A stretch of DNA of 64,000 nucleotides from Piezodorus guildinii (GCA_023052935.1 CM041294.1:26086141-26150140), one strand, 5' to 3'. Positions 22,705 to 34,073 are shown, numbered from the stretch's first letter. The notes: generated by a model not told the origin, from the letters alone. A program made the numbers and translations.

Positions 22705-25700
22705 CAGTGGGTATAATTAGTATTAACAACTCACATAATATACTAAAAGATTGGTTAAGGAAGATCATTGTTACTAAATAACAGATTCTTAATTTGATAA
22801 TTGAACATCATAATAGTATATTTCATCAAAATGTACCTTTTTTAAACATTTTCTGATATAGATTTTCTGTAGAAGACAAATATTTCTGGACTGAATCTGT
22901 ACCTGAAACAAAAATTTACTTGTAACACATCATTTCCATTATATATCATATTAGAGATGAATAAGGAACATGATTAAGGTCAATGAAAACAAAGAATTTA
23001 TTTTGTTTTATAAGTGATGGATTGGCAGTTATATTGAGAAATCATGATCAGATATTAAATCAGACATTAATAAAGGAAAGTTTAAGGAAAGACCTGGTGA
23101 ATTAGCATCGATGTTGCTCATATCTTCTTGATGTAAGGTAAATTTCATGGAAGTAATGTTATGAGAAAGTTAATTTATGACTGCTAGTCATCATGCCAGT
23201 AAGAAAAAAAAAAAAATTCATAATTATATATAACAAACATCAGGTTTTTCTGTTTCAGATTTGATCTGATTTTTAGATGTTTCAAATACTTAAAATAAAA
23301 TACTATAAGCATAACTTACTACTTCTATATAGTGGATTGTTATCCATTAAAGGAGTTTTGTAATCCACCTCAACCTCTTCTACGATCTTAGTAGCATCAC
23401 CTGTGAGCACCATCAGATTAATAAAAATAATTCATAATAAGGAAAATAAAAATATATCAAAAAATATCTAGGATTGTTTCAGTCTTTCTGAAACATTGTT
23501 AGTTGTATGAGCACTTGCGCACGTCCAAACTCTCATGCTCATGCATTAGCACACACACACTCACAAATTTGTATTGCCATATTGATGTAATAATTTTATT
23601 AGCTTACTGGAATAATTTTCTGAATTTTGTTTTAACACTTCCCTTGAAGGCCCTTTTCCACTGACACCACGATTTGGAAAATTCCAATCAAACCCTGAAA
23701 ATTAAAATTCGTTTTACAACACAGGATTTAATAGCATTTTATAATACAGAAAAGCCAACTAATGAGATAGAAATAATCATTTTACAGATAAGGTATATAT
23801 ATGCTTAAATATTTGTATATAAGTTTATAATCTTTTAAACTAATTTTGTCACAATAAAACTAGATTATGCAGGCAATCGATAAGTTTCTTGATTTATTGA
23901 CATAATTCCTAAAACATACAGGAAAAAAAACAACAGAGAGTTCCAGGAATAAAAGGAAAAATCAAATCCTAATAAGTGGAAAGTGAAATTAGTTACACTT
24001 TTGTATATGTATATACCAAAATATATACCATCTTTGATAGCTATTTGCTAAATTCTTCTTCAAATCTATTTCGCATTATATTATAAGATAACTTCAGGTA
24101 GAAAGAATTACAAAATGTAATGTTAGGTTCAATTTATGAAGACATTGATGGAGGACTTAAATGCAATACCTAAATCTAAGATTGTCCAAATATTCACAGA
24201 AAGATATTTAAAAATAAATGAATTTCTTAGAAAAGCGAAATTAGAACAAAAAAACTGTAGCTAAAATAGTGAAAAAATAAAATGCACGTAATCGTAATCT
24301 GCGCATACTGTTGAAAAGGAACCCTTAGAAAGACCGAGAAGGAAAAGCTGACGAAAAAAGAGTAAAGAGTGGTAACTGAAGGATGAAGATTGGCTAGTTA
24401 GATACTAAGAATATATCTCAGCTGTATTAAAGCTTGATAAGTGACATTAGACTGCTAATTACGATCGAGTAGACCAAGTATTATATATATTTGTAATATT
24501 ATCAAGAATAATCCAAAGGTATTTTTAATAAATTATAAGAATATCATCAAATAAAGAGATTTTAATGAATGATATCACTTTCAAAATATTAGGAATAACT
24601 TACAATTTTGTTGATAGTGATTTGATGTTGGATCTTTAGTAGAGTTGTTCTTATTCAGAATTTCTTTGATCAAGTCATTGTTTAAGGTATTCATTGTGTG
24701 ATCTAAAAAAATAAGATTGCAATATATCATTTAATGAATTTGGTGAGTAAATATAGGTTTTTTTTTTATGCCAGAAAAACTGTTTGGTTTTAATCTGGTG
24801 CTTTATTTTTTTTTTTTTTTTTTTAGATTTAATTGAAACTAGATGATGAGCAAAACTGGTGTTTGTTATTTATTTATCTTCTCATTTCACCTCTTCACCT
24901 CCTATTTCTAGAGTAAATTAGCCTATATCTAATTAAAGGAGAAAATCAGGTTGAAAGGATTTACATTTTTCCTTTGGTTTATGACATTGTTTATAGTCTT
25001 ACTGAATTTCATATAGATTTATCAGTATCACTCAACTCTATTGATATTGACAAGGGTAAGAGAGAAAACCATCTTAAGATTGTAGATTCATGTTATGTGA
25101 TTTACTGCTGACAACCATACAGGTGCTTATGTGAATAATCATTATTAATTATATATTTGAATGGAAACAAGGTATATTTGAATAGCTTTGTTCATAAAAA
25201 CAAAAACTATCCTTCAGTTCTTGATTTATCTTTCCTAATGAGATTATATTAATAAAAAAAAAAAATCTCATGCCCATGTTTGTATACAACTCAAGTTAAA
25301 TCATCCTAACTGGTTCTGAAACTGCTTCAATTCCTTGTTAAGCTGTAACTGCTGAACTTTTAAGAATTTAAAAGTTTAATTCTTTACAACTACAGTTCTG
25401 GAACAAAGTTTCCTGTGTCAATTCACAAGTTGACTTAAATGTTTCATGAAAATGAAGTAGGGTACACATGAGTAAATTTAGCTGTGAAAAGTAGTCAGTT
25501 TTTAATTGAATATTTTTTTTTATAAACACTCTAGAAATTAACTCCCAATTTACTTTCCTATGATTTGCTTTGACCATAATCTTAACATTGATATACCTAA
25601 TAATATTGTGGATATTGATAAGTATATATATTATATCATATAGTAATCAAATTGGATTAAATCTTCTGATTTTTACCTTTCAAATTGAATCTGTTGGTAT

Positions 25701-28700
25701 CAATAGCTCTTGATAAAGTCCTGTTAGCAGTTCTGAAATGTAATCCTTTATCTGTAAATTCATTAAAAGTAAATAGTTTTTTCAAATGATGAAATGAAAT
25801 ATTTTTAAAATAATACCATTGAAATCATTAAAAATAAATACACTACATAACATGAATATAATTAATCTGTCCACACCCTTTTTTATTTACATTCAAAAGT
25901 AAATTTAAGTTATTTTATTATAATAGAATGGAAAAAACAACAACATAAAAATAACAAATTATATGGTCCTCTTAACCATTACCACCTATTTGTTATACTT
26001 TCACTGAAAATAGAGATAAACCTAATACACCTTAATATTGAGTAAATCGGTACCATATGAAAATTATTTTCTTTATTTAAATTATACATGAACCAAGTAT
26101 TTATGGCATACCTGCCATTCCATTCAATTGAAATAGAATTTCAAATTTAATTCAAATAGAGTTTTGTTTTTATTTATTTTAACTTATTTTTATCATTAGT
26201 ATTATTTACCATTAATTCCATTTTTATCACTCATGATTTAAATACATATTATAAGACTCTTCATTTACTTATTTTTTTAGAAAATTTGCACTAGTCTACT
26301 GTTCTCCGGGTCCTGGGTTCGAATTACAGCTGTGACCGTACATTATTTATTTTTCACAATAAAAAAGCACTCCTTAACTTCCTTTTCTTACACCTTTATT
26401 TTGCTTCTCAATCTATAACAAAGATTGATTTGTCTACATTTCAGGGTTCTTTCCCCATTATCAAGACTTTTTTAAAAAACACTTTTAACACACAGCACAT
26501 TATATTAGGGATACTCACTACGTTTGCTATAGCATGCTATTTGTGTTATTTTGCTAAACCCGTCGAGTTTCCACAGTTATTTCCTGTATAAAATTGATGG
26601 GTTTAGCACAATAGCACAAATAGCATGCTATAGCAAACGTAGTGAGTACCCCTATTAAATTTCTAACTTACTGCTATTTGTCCTCTTTGATGTTTATTAC
26701 CTAACTGTTAGACCCTAGGGTATGGAGATCCTCCTGGGCCAGACCCAACCTCTATAAAGTGGGTACCCAAAAATTGGGAAAAACCTTGCAGCTGAGCGTG
26801 AACAAGGCCTAATCAACCCATTGCATGTACTGAGTCCAAGACCCTTCATGAGTTGTAGTGGTACAGTTTTTTGTTTTTAATTTTTTTTTTTTTTTAAATT
26901 TTCTATTGTAAGAAAAATGTTTTACTAATTTATGTTATGCCTAAACGAAGTCTTTATATTTTTATACCTTTACCATTTAGCTTAAATTAAGTTTCAAGTA
27001 TTGTTTATATAAACTTCATCTTATTTTTTTCATTATATAATTAACAATAAATTCCATTTTTTATATGACAATGTATTGAAAAATAGGATTATTTTATTTA
27101 TTTATTATTTTAAAAAGGTTGAATGGATTTTCCAACCCCCTCCCCCTCCCATTAAAACCCATCTATGAAGTGGTTATAGATAGAAATGACAGGATGGGAA
27201 GCTTTACTTAAGAACTTTTAAGAAAGTTTGAGCTAGTTAAGAATTATACACTTGTGTATATGCAGGATTTTCATTAAGGAGGGAGACTAAGGATGTTTAA
27301 AATTGTTTGACGGGCAGGTTGATTGAAAATTTAAGTTATTTGTTTGAAAACACAATATGAAAATTACATTCTTGAAAGTAAAAACATTCTATAACCATAA
27401 ATTTTATCACAATACCTTATTTTATTTGTTGATTTTTTATCATTATTAGTCCCAACAAATGGGTAAGAGGGGAAGGCCCAGCTTCCTCTCTAGTTACGCC
27501 CATGGTTCAGTTTTTGATAGTAAATTTCTGAATATCAATTTTACTTTAAGTTATTACTCAAGTCACCTAGCTGGATTTTGAATTTCCAACGTGTTTGTTG
27601 CCTTTATAGTGGTAAACACCAAAAACGCAAATTTTAATAATCAGGAGAAATCGTTCATGTGAAAAGTCCTTCCTTTTAAAGTGAATTTTCATAAACGTAA
27701 TTTTAGGTTAGCTCAGACATTTGAAAGATATTTGAGTGATTATGAGATTATTGGTCTCGGTTTTAGCTTTAATAAGTTTGAACATTGTATATTAGATTTT
27801 ACTGGTTTATCGGATTAAGGGTTTCCTGTTCTCAATGCACCTCGCTGGTCTTTGCCCCGAACGATTCTTGGATGGAGAATATGACTACAGAGCTATTTTA
27901 TTACAGTTTTAAAGACAAAATATATCCTCAAATTTGTTTGACCATAAAAAAAGATTCCGTTATTGCAATCAACGGATAAAAAAAAAAAAAAGAGAGTTTT
28001 TAAACATGAAGTCCATAGTTAAAGGCGTCAAAGCATCTTTCGAATACGTAAAATATAACAAGCTAAGGCAATTCTGAAATTCTGATTTTTTGGATATCTG
28101 AAAAGAACGCGAGAAATAAGCAATTTTGCGACGAAGAAATAACAAGCGTTTTCTGATTTTAACATGATTTTTATTTCTTCTAGAGTATGATTTCTTTTAT
28201 AATAATTTTTGATCCAAGATATTTTAGCTTCACAGTACATTAGGTCGAATTATCGGTTTTATATGTGTAAAACGAGTTTTTCTTTTCATTTTAAAGTTGA
28301 AAAAATATATCCTGATTAGGGAAAGATAGGTTTGATTCATATGTAAGTTCAATTCATTGGATCGAAGGAGAAAAGTTACAATTCAGGCAGTCATAGGACT
28401 GCCGATAGAAGTAAAAACTTTTTTTTAATTCTCGATTTACGCTGAAATTTTGTTGGAAAGAAGAGTACGTTCCTTTAAGTGCCATTTGTATCAAGGAAAT
28501 TTAGACTTTTTAAATAAGCTGTATATTTTTTTCACAGAGATGACCTCAGTTTCTTTCCCAAGTAAACAAAAAACATATGTTTTAATTAGTAATGGAATAT
28601 ACATTGTGCTTAACTGAAATCTATATTATTAAAATTAATTTAATTTTCACATGTCATATTTCTATGCTCATATAATCAAGATATTCTTATCGATTTCGCT

Positions 28701-29957
28701 TTACTACGATTTAAATATTGACTGTAAGATCATCATGATTTTGCTTCGTATGTTCAAATGTTTTCATGCAAAATAATGTTTTAATAATATTTACAAATAT
28801 CGATATTTTAGAGCCAAGAGAATTAAGATATTCATTATATTAACTTTATATACAGTAAGAGGTAAGTTCTAAGACATAATTAATCTACCACGTCTTTACC
28901 CATTTCATTAGCAACTGATTTTAATACAATTATTTATTTATTTAACGTCACTTTGTGCTACTATGGCTAATCGGACGATGCTACAGTGGGAGTCCTAAAT
29001 TTTACCTATCCAGGTTTTATTAGGATAGGGATCTTTAACGAGTACCTGACATCGCACAGGCTCGGGACCACCTTTTAACGTCCCATCCGAAGGACGACGT
29101 AACTAAGGATTTTTTACTCCTATTAAAAAATCCAAGGACCACCTGCGGGTTTGAACCTGTGATCTTTGCATAGGAGGCTGTTACGCTAACCACCCAGTTA
29201 CAAGTGATCACTAATACAATTAAATATTGAAATAAAGAACTACAAATATCGATATATTTGTACCGATATTACACCGGTATCGATAACGCTCAAGGAAATT
29301 GATACCGTTATCCTACCTCTAATAGACAGGTATACACAGAGCGCATACTCCATTCTAGAGCATATTGGTGACGTTACCGTGGTTACGAAATCAAAGATTT
29401 CATCCCTGCCAAAAATGGCATAATACGCATAAAGAAGTTTTCACTTCAAGAAAAAAAAAACAACCTTTAAATGAATAAATTATGTAAAGGGTTAAGTGTA
29501 ATAGTATATAGAGAAATCTATACATTAAAACTTCATATAAACGGTTAGATTGATCTTTAGAAGATAAGGAGTTGCTTAGGTCAGTAGTTCCCAACTATAT
29601 AGTGGTTCGCGAAATGTCATCCAATTAATTATTTAAAATGATCTCAATAAAAATATTTGCAAATCCTTGATTTAAAAGAATAATCACTCACGCATTGCAC
29701 AGAACATTAAATTGCGTGAGGATATTGAAGCAATTTACTTGATTTTTTTTTTGCATTGAAATCTAGAATTATTTTACTAATTTTTTTTTTACTTTTAATA
29801 TAACTTTGTTTACATTACAGATCATTTTTAGTGTGCTTAAATGAGTTAATGGAAAGACATTAGAGAGGAACTTGGTACTTAGTAGAAAAAATTGAAATTT
29901 TTATGATAAGTATGTTCTTTAGATACAATCGGATAAGAGATTTATATTTGTGCATGC

Positions 29958-29997
<40 letters not shown>

Positions 29998-32451
29998 TAT
30001 TATGTTAGGGGGTCCTTACCACGGTACTGATTGAAAGAAAGGGTCCGAAAAAAATGTTTTTTGTGTAAAACCAGTGATCATTTAAGTAAATAATGAAAGG
30101 ATTTTTAAGCCAATTCTGACATATTTTCATTGCTTTTGTTTTTAAAAAAGATTGATAAAGAGATCCTATGAGAAAAAGAAAAAAAAAATGAGCTACAGAT
30201 TTCTGAAAATAAAGGAGGATAAAAGAAGGAAATGATAAATATATAGTTCATAGCAAGTAGTCCCGTTTTTTGAGATTTAAATATCATGTTTGCAAATTTT
30301 ACATACTATCCTTTCAATACATGGCCGACAAATTAAAAATTGTATTTTATTAAATGATCTTGGGTCACTTATGATAAAGTGATAGCATAACAGCCTTTTA
30401 TGCCCAAGATCGCCCGTTCAAACCCGGCAGGTGGCTCTGTATCTTTTAATGGAAGTAAAAAATCCTTATGTCAATGAAAAGAAAAAAATGTCGTTCGAAG
30501 AGGACGTAAAATGGTGGTCCCGAGCCTGTGCGATGACAAGTAATCGCTAAAGATCCCTATCCTAATTAAAAGTGGATAAGCAACATTTAGGACTCCCATT
30601 TTTAGAATTTACCGATTTGCCACAGCAGCATTAAGTGACTTAAATGAATAAACAAACAAACAAGATCAATGATGATTAATAAATTTTATTTAATATTGTT
30701 TGTTTATTTATTTAATGTCCCTTAATCTGCTGTGGTTAATCTGACGATGCTACAGTGGGAGTCCTAAATTTTGCCAATCCAGGTTTAATTAGGATAGGAA
30801 TCTTTAGCGATTACCAGACATCGCATTGGCTCGAGACTTTATTTAATTTACTAACGGGACTAAATTAATATTAAATTGGCTTAAAGTAATTCCGTTGAGC
30901 CAGGCGACAGTCATGCTTATTTTTTCCGTTTTATAAGAGCACTTATTATTAGCGATTGATAAAATATATTAAAAAATACCTGTAAATATAAGATAGATAG
31001 AAAAGGTTTATTTATTTACAATATACGATAATTTTTTTTTATTATATTTTAAAATGATTTCGGTGATCCTTAAAATCAAAAATTAAGGATTTTTCTTCTA
31101 AACACTAATTAAACATGTATTTGAAGGTAGTAATGGTAGTAGGGAAAATATACAAATAAAAAACTACTCCAAATAAATTTAAGGAATTTTAAATGTGGCG
31201 TGTAAACAAAAGACTAATTAGCCAATGATAAAAAAAAAAAATTAATCGTCAACATGAAAACAAATCAATTAGTTTTGTTGGTATGATAATTAAATAAATA
31301 AGCAAAACTTTTTTGCTGACCATACTTCATTGCATTATTTAATCTAAAAATAATGAAATTGTCTTTTGAACTACTAGAAAATGTCTATTTTCACAATATA
31401 TGTTTATGATAGTTAATGAGTTTTATAATCGGTCATTAAATAAATATTTAATACTAGTGAATAGTATTTTGGGGATTCTCGGTATGAAGAAATATTATCA
31501 ACTACCTATTTTCTCGGATTTCATGATAAAGTTGAAATTTTATATTTCAAAAATATGAAAAAAAAGTCAGCGTTGATTTTGTTTCAAGAAACACCTGAGT
31601 TGACATTGTTGTTTTAATGAGCATTGTTGGGGAGACAAAAAGCGCGGGAGTGAAGGACGCCTAATCACTTTATATCAAACCAAAGAAAGTTATCCAAAAT
31701 ATATTCATTTACTTAAACAATTAGTACTAATAAAAACATAAAATTAATTTAATATTTGAGCTAATATAATAAATCACGAATTAATTAAACAATAATTTTT
31801 ATTGTAAGGATACTAATTATCACAATTTTACCGCATTTTATCTGTTTTTAATAACGACTGTATCTTTCTTTCTTTCGTTTTTTTTGTAACATTAAAATAC
31901 ATAAACTGTTTATGATTGAAATATATTTTTTACCTCTATTAGTTAATCCAAATAATAATTTAAACGTATGAATATTCATTTGCAATTATTATAACCATGA
32001 ACACGAAGTGACAGTAACAGTGATAGAACACGAATTTTTTATATACAATTATAAAATTATAAAGTTTTTACTAAAATTTTATTTCACTTATATAAATAAT
32101 TAAAAGGGAAATAATATAGACATTTTTCGTAGGTTTACTAATAAAAAAATTTTAAGCAGTCGACTTTTTTATTGATTAAAAATACTTAAGACATAATTAT
32201 ACTTTAATGACTCCTGTAATTATTTACGATCGCACAGTGATAATTAAAATTGGACTTAATTATTTGAACTGATCCGAGAGTCGGTTTTCACTAACACATT
32301 CTTCAGTTTTGTTCATAATTAATTAATAATCTCACATATGGTAGATAGATATATAATATATACAATATAATAGTAATAACATACCTTCCTGTTCCCCATT
32401 GATAGCCTTCCAGAGGTCCAGACCTACAAGAGAAGGTACCCTGCTATACAT
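20403..32451 (-). CDS. nanos: Nanos homologue, seven coding exons (complete)
   Basis: Coding exons, 5' to 3' on the minus strand: 32451-32385, 25751-25677, 24702-24604, 23694-23608, 23400-23320, 22902-22837, 20659-20403 (732 nt, 243 residues). Every junction has AG/GT sites, and all six introns interrupt the codon after its first base (phase 1), which strongly supports the model. The C-terminus holds the Nanos zinc finger: C162-x2-C165-x12-H178-x10-C189 and C197-x2-C200-x7-H208-x4-C213, with family motifs HLLKDSAGNVVCPIL and CGATGKKAHTIRHCP. Nanos proteins bind mRNA with Pumilio and recruit deadenylase to repress translation in germline and stem cells. The N-terminal 160 residues are low in conservation, as usual for the family. 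The start ATG at 32451 has A at -3 and an upstream in-frame stop. Confidence 0.92.
20750..21913. mobile_element. 1.16-kb element with long terminal inverted repeats, in nanos intron 6
   Basis: Left arm about 20750-21000 and right arm about 21737-21913 are imperfect reverse complements: AATATCTCTGGTTCTA at 20925 against TAGAACCAGAGATATT at 21796, and GGTCAAAATTACCCC against GGGTAATTTTGACACC. The outermost ends CAAGGAGAG and CTTCTTG also pair. No transposase frame is inside. It looks like a long-TIR or foldback non-autonomous element. Confidence 0.65.
22018..22292 (+). mobile_element. diverged SINE-A-related copy in nanos intron 6
   Basis: A-box-like GGTCTAATGGATAAGGC and B-box-like AGGTTTGAGCCCC, followed by the family A body block GGCCTAATCAACCCATTGC…GGCCTAGGGATCTCT and GAGGTACAGCC. 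Divergence is higher than in the other copies. Confidence 0.6.
22293..22612. repeat. cluster of three hairpins
   Basis: Three consecutive inverted repeats: 22293-22345 with 22355-22404; 22449-22475 with 22498-22525, around a (TA)n loop; and 22531-22560 with 22583-22612, a perfect 30-bp pair containing GAGAACAACACAAACT. The first and third share GGTTTCAGTCAATG, so they are relatives. Probably miniature inverted-repeat elements. Confidence 0.75.
22613..22700. repeat. (TA)n microsatellite
   Basis: About 88 bp of pure TA repeat directly following the hairpin cluster in nanos intron 6. Confidence 0.95.
22837..22902 (-). CDS. nanos: nanos exon 6
   Basis: 66 nt between TTTCAG and GTACAT, encoding TDSVQKYLSSTENLYQKMF and two Lys before the split Asp codon leading into the zinc finger. 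Confidence 0.88.
23320..23400 (-). CDS. nanos: nanos exon 5
   Basis: 81 nt between CTCACAG and GTAAGT, encoding an acidic segment (DATKIVEEVEVDYKTPLMDN). Confidence 0.88.
23608..23694 (-). CDS. nanos: nanos exon 4
   Basis: 87 nt between TTTTCAG and GTAAGC. Includes an aromatic motif WFDWNFPNRG (Trp split across the exon 3/4 junction) of unknown role. Confidence 0.88.
24604..24702 (-). CDS. nanos: nanos exon 3
   Basis: 99 nt between a T-rich TTTTTTAG acceptor and GTAAGT. Encodes HTMNTLNNDLIKEILNKNNS and a Gln/Asn-rich end. Contains an internal Met that could serve as an alternative start if exons 1-2 are skipped. Confidence 0.87.
25677..25751 (-). CDS. nanos: nanos exon 2
   Basis: 75 nt between TTTACAG and GTAAAA, fully open in the frame of exons 1 and 3 (KGLHFRTANRTLSRAIDTNR). 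Confidence 0.82.
26286..26346 (+). mobile_element. SINE-A, 5' head (interrupted)
   Basis: Contains the B box region TCCTGGGTTCGAATTACAG of the tRNA-like head, then stops where Rep-3 begins; the body resumes at 26701. The A-box part is lost. Confidence 0.7.
26347..26700 (-). repeat. Rep-3 copy 2, inserted in the SINE and split by a MITE
   Basis: TACATTTCAGGGTTC and CCCCATTATCAAG, then after the MITE CTTACTGCTATTTGTCC, are the reverse complement of the repeat at 8040-8229. This makes three nested layers: SINE-A, then Rep-3, then MITE. Confidence 0.55.
26514..26656. mobile_element. MITE with about 55-bp terminal inverted repeats
   Basis: The left end TAGGGATACTCACTACGTTT and the right end (reverse-read TAGGGGTACTCACTACGTTT) pair over some 55 bp through GCTATAGCATGCTATTTG, around a short loop. 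TAGGGGTAC-type ends resemble hAT miniature elements, but no clear 8-bp target duplication is seen. Confidence 0.75.
26701..26880 (+). mobile_element. SINE-A body, 3' part of the interrupted copy
   Basis: GACCCTAGGGTATGGAGATC, CTCTATAAAGTGGGTACCC, GGCCTAATCAACCCATTGC and GTGGTACAG, ending in a T-rich tail, match the full SINE-A at 58281-58600. Confidence 0.85.
28028..28240 (-). pseudogene. LINE scrap in nanos intron 1
   Basis: The minus strand reads EEIKIMLKSENACYFFVAKL followed by L, I, S, R, similar to EEIKSRLKVGNACYYSVDKL in the palindromic LINE at 12.3 kb. Only this motif is left. Confidence 0.5.
28933..29211 (-). mobile_element. tRNA-derived SINE, family C, with target duplication
   Basis: The minus-strand head has an A-box-like GGTTAGCGTAACAGCC and the B box AGGTTCAAACCCGCAGG, then a body with GGACGTTAAAAGGTGGTCCC, GATCCCTATCCTA and GGACTCCCACTGTAGCATCG, and an AAATAAATAAAT tail. 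TAATACAATTA flanks it at 28922-28932 and 29212-29222. Confidence 0.82.
30359..30663 (+). mobile_element. SINE-C, full-length forward copy
   Basis: Head GTGATAGCATAACAGCC and B box CGTTCAAACCCGGCAGG, body GGTGGTCCCGAGCCTGTGCG and GATCCCTATCCTAATT, ending in AAATGAATAAACAAACAAAC. Confidence 0.82.
30697..30837 (-). mobile_element. SINE-C, 3' part only
   Basis: Reverse copy starting TTTATTTATTTAATGTCCC and running through GACGATGCTACAGTGGGAGT to GCATTGGCTCGAGAC. The tRNA-like head is missing, so it is 5' truncated. Confidence 0.78.
32385..32451 (-). CDS. nanos: nanos exon 1 coding part
   Basis: ATG at 32449-32451 followed by YSRVPSLVGLDLWKAINGEQ, Glu and the first base of an Asp codon, with donor GTATGT. 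The hydrophobic SLVGLDLWKAI could correspond to the short CNOT1-binding motif found near the N-terminus of other Nanos proteins; that is only a guess. An in-frame TAA upstream with no Met in between supports this start. Confidence 0.8.
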
Positions 32452-32486
32452 CTTCGACAAGAACTGGTGGAGGAATGAGCCGAACC

Positions 32487-32543
32487 CTACCGAGTCACAT
32501 AAAAGAGTGGTGGGGGAGGTTTTTTAAATTCCCTGTCCGCCAT
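32487..32543 (-). CDS. possible upstream ORF in the nanos leader
   Basis: 18 codons (MADREFKKPPPPLFYVTR, then TAG), ending 36 bp before the nanos ATG. A second ATG, five bases upstream at 32548, opens an overlapping 17-codon frame. Whether they are in the mRNA depends on the transcription start, which is not visible. Confidence 0.35.
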   Translation of the reverse strand: MADREFKKPPPPLFYVTR

Positions 32544-32559
32544 TGCATTTTTTTTAACG

Positions 32560-32900
32560 GTTTATTTACATTTTTTTTTTAAATTGATTAAAATATTTTT
32601 CTAATTTAAAATAATACTTATTTCTAAGCGTGGTTTTTTACTCTGAATTTTAGTGTTAAGTTTAGATGAGTAATAAACGCCTTTCGATTTTTAATAATTA
32701 AACGTTAATAATAATTTTTTTATTAGATTTTTATTTTAAGGAACATGATATATATATTTCATTGATTTTTATGGGGTTTTATTTAATTTTAAATGTATAA
32801 TATTTATTTAAATGTACAATATGTTTTTTTGTAATCAGGATTTTAAGAAATATGCAGTAATGTTTAATTTTGGATAGATTTTCTTTATTGAGTGATGCAT
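32560..32900. promoter_or_regulatory. presumed nanos promoter region
   Basis: AT-rich DNA just upstream of the first coding exon, with T-rich runs but no clear TATA/Inr pair. It is assigned only by position. It ends at the large SINE palindrome. Confidence 0.3.
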
Positions 32901-34066
32901 ATATAGCTTTTTTCAGTCAAATTCATAATTTTTCAGTCAATTTCATAATTTCTTGAACCCATTTTATACAGTTAATTTAATGAGGTTTTGCTACCAAGAA
33001 CTTAACATTTTTATTAAATCTTGTTGTTGTTTATCTATTTAACGTCACTTTATGTTACTGTGCTTAATTCGACGGTGCAGCGGGAGTGCTAAGTTTTGCC
33101 TATCCAGATTTACTTAAGATAGGGATCTTTGACGAGTTCCACTTATTAAATCATTTAAGAGTCATCTGTGGTGCACAAACATAGGACGATCTGCTGGTTT
33201 TAGACTTGCGACGACCTTAAGCAGAGAAGGCTGATATGCTAGCCCCTACTCCACAGGTGACCCTCAATGCATTTAACAAGGCGTTTGAATCTGCCGGGAT
33301 TGAACCCGTGGCCTTGGGCATATTAAACTTTAACACCTTGCTGAATGCATCCAGGATCAACTGTGGAGTAGTGGCTAACATAACAGCCTCTTTTAAAGGA
33401 CGAAATAACCAAGGATTTTTACTCCCCAAAAGCAAATCAAGGGCCATCTGCTGGTTTTGAACTTTCGACCTTAAGCAGAGAGAGCTGTTATGCTAGCCAC
33501 TACTCCACAGGTGACCCTTTATGCATTTAAAAAGTAGTTAAGGATTATTATGTCTAAGGTCACGGGTTCAAACCCGGCAGATTCAAACACCTTGTTGAAT
33601 GCATCGTGGGTCACCTGTGGAGTAGTGGCTAGCATAACAGCCTTCTCTGCTTAAGGTCGTCTTAGCTAAAGTCTAAAACCAGCAGATCGTCCTATGTTTG
33701 AGCACCACAGATGACTCTTAAATGATTTAATAAGTGGAACTCGTCAAAGATCCCTCCCTATCTTAAGTAAACCTGAGTAGGCAAAACTTAGGACTCCCGC
33801 TGTACTGTCGGATTAAGCACAGTCACATAAAGTGGCGTTAAATGGATAAAAAACAACATGATTTAATAAAAATGTTAAGTTCTTGGTAACAAAACCTCAT
33901 TGAATTAACTGTATAAAATGGGTACAAGAAATTACGAAATTGACTGAAAAAATTATGAATTTGATTGAAAAAATTATGAATTTGACTGAAAAAATTATGA
34001 ATTTGACTGAAAAAATTATGAATTTGACTGAAAAAATTATGAATTTGACTGAAAAAAGCTATATAT
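32898..34066. repeat. 1.15-kb palindrome built of SINE-C copies
   Basis: The left arm (about 32898-33280) and right arm (about 33600-34066) are reverse complements: TATATAGCTTTTTTCAGTC / GACTGAAAAAAGCTATATA, GGTTTTGCTACCAAGAACTT / AAGTTCTTGGTAACAAAACC, and GACGATCTGCTGG / CCAGCAGATCGTC. The arms and centre contain SINE-C pieces in both orientations (B boxes near 33300, 33450 and 33570). The centre (33280-33600) holds further reshuffled SINE-C units. Confidence 0.85.
33940..34062. repeat. 21-bp tandem repeat, about six units
   Basis: Unit GACTGAAAAAATTATGAATTT repeated with few changes in the right arm of the palindrome; the left arm (32907-32955) has only about two units, so the array expanded after the arms formed. 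Confidence 0.93.
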
Positions 34067-34073
34067 ATATATG

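Larger units (their letters stand above)
25752..32384 (-). other. nanos intron 1 (6.6 kb), repeat-rich
   Basis: Holds an interrupted SINE-A with nested elements (26286-26880), a LINE scrap (28028-28240), SINE-C copies (28933, 30359, 30697) and a (TA)n at about 29959-29992. No exon or recognised element was found at 25800-26280, 26890-28020, 28250-28920, 29225-30350 or 30840-32380. Confidence 0.7.

Noticed and set aside
33217..33460. Overlapping 74-76 codon frames on both strands
   Set aside because: They lie in rearranged SINE-C units at the centre of a palindrome; coding is not expected.
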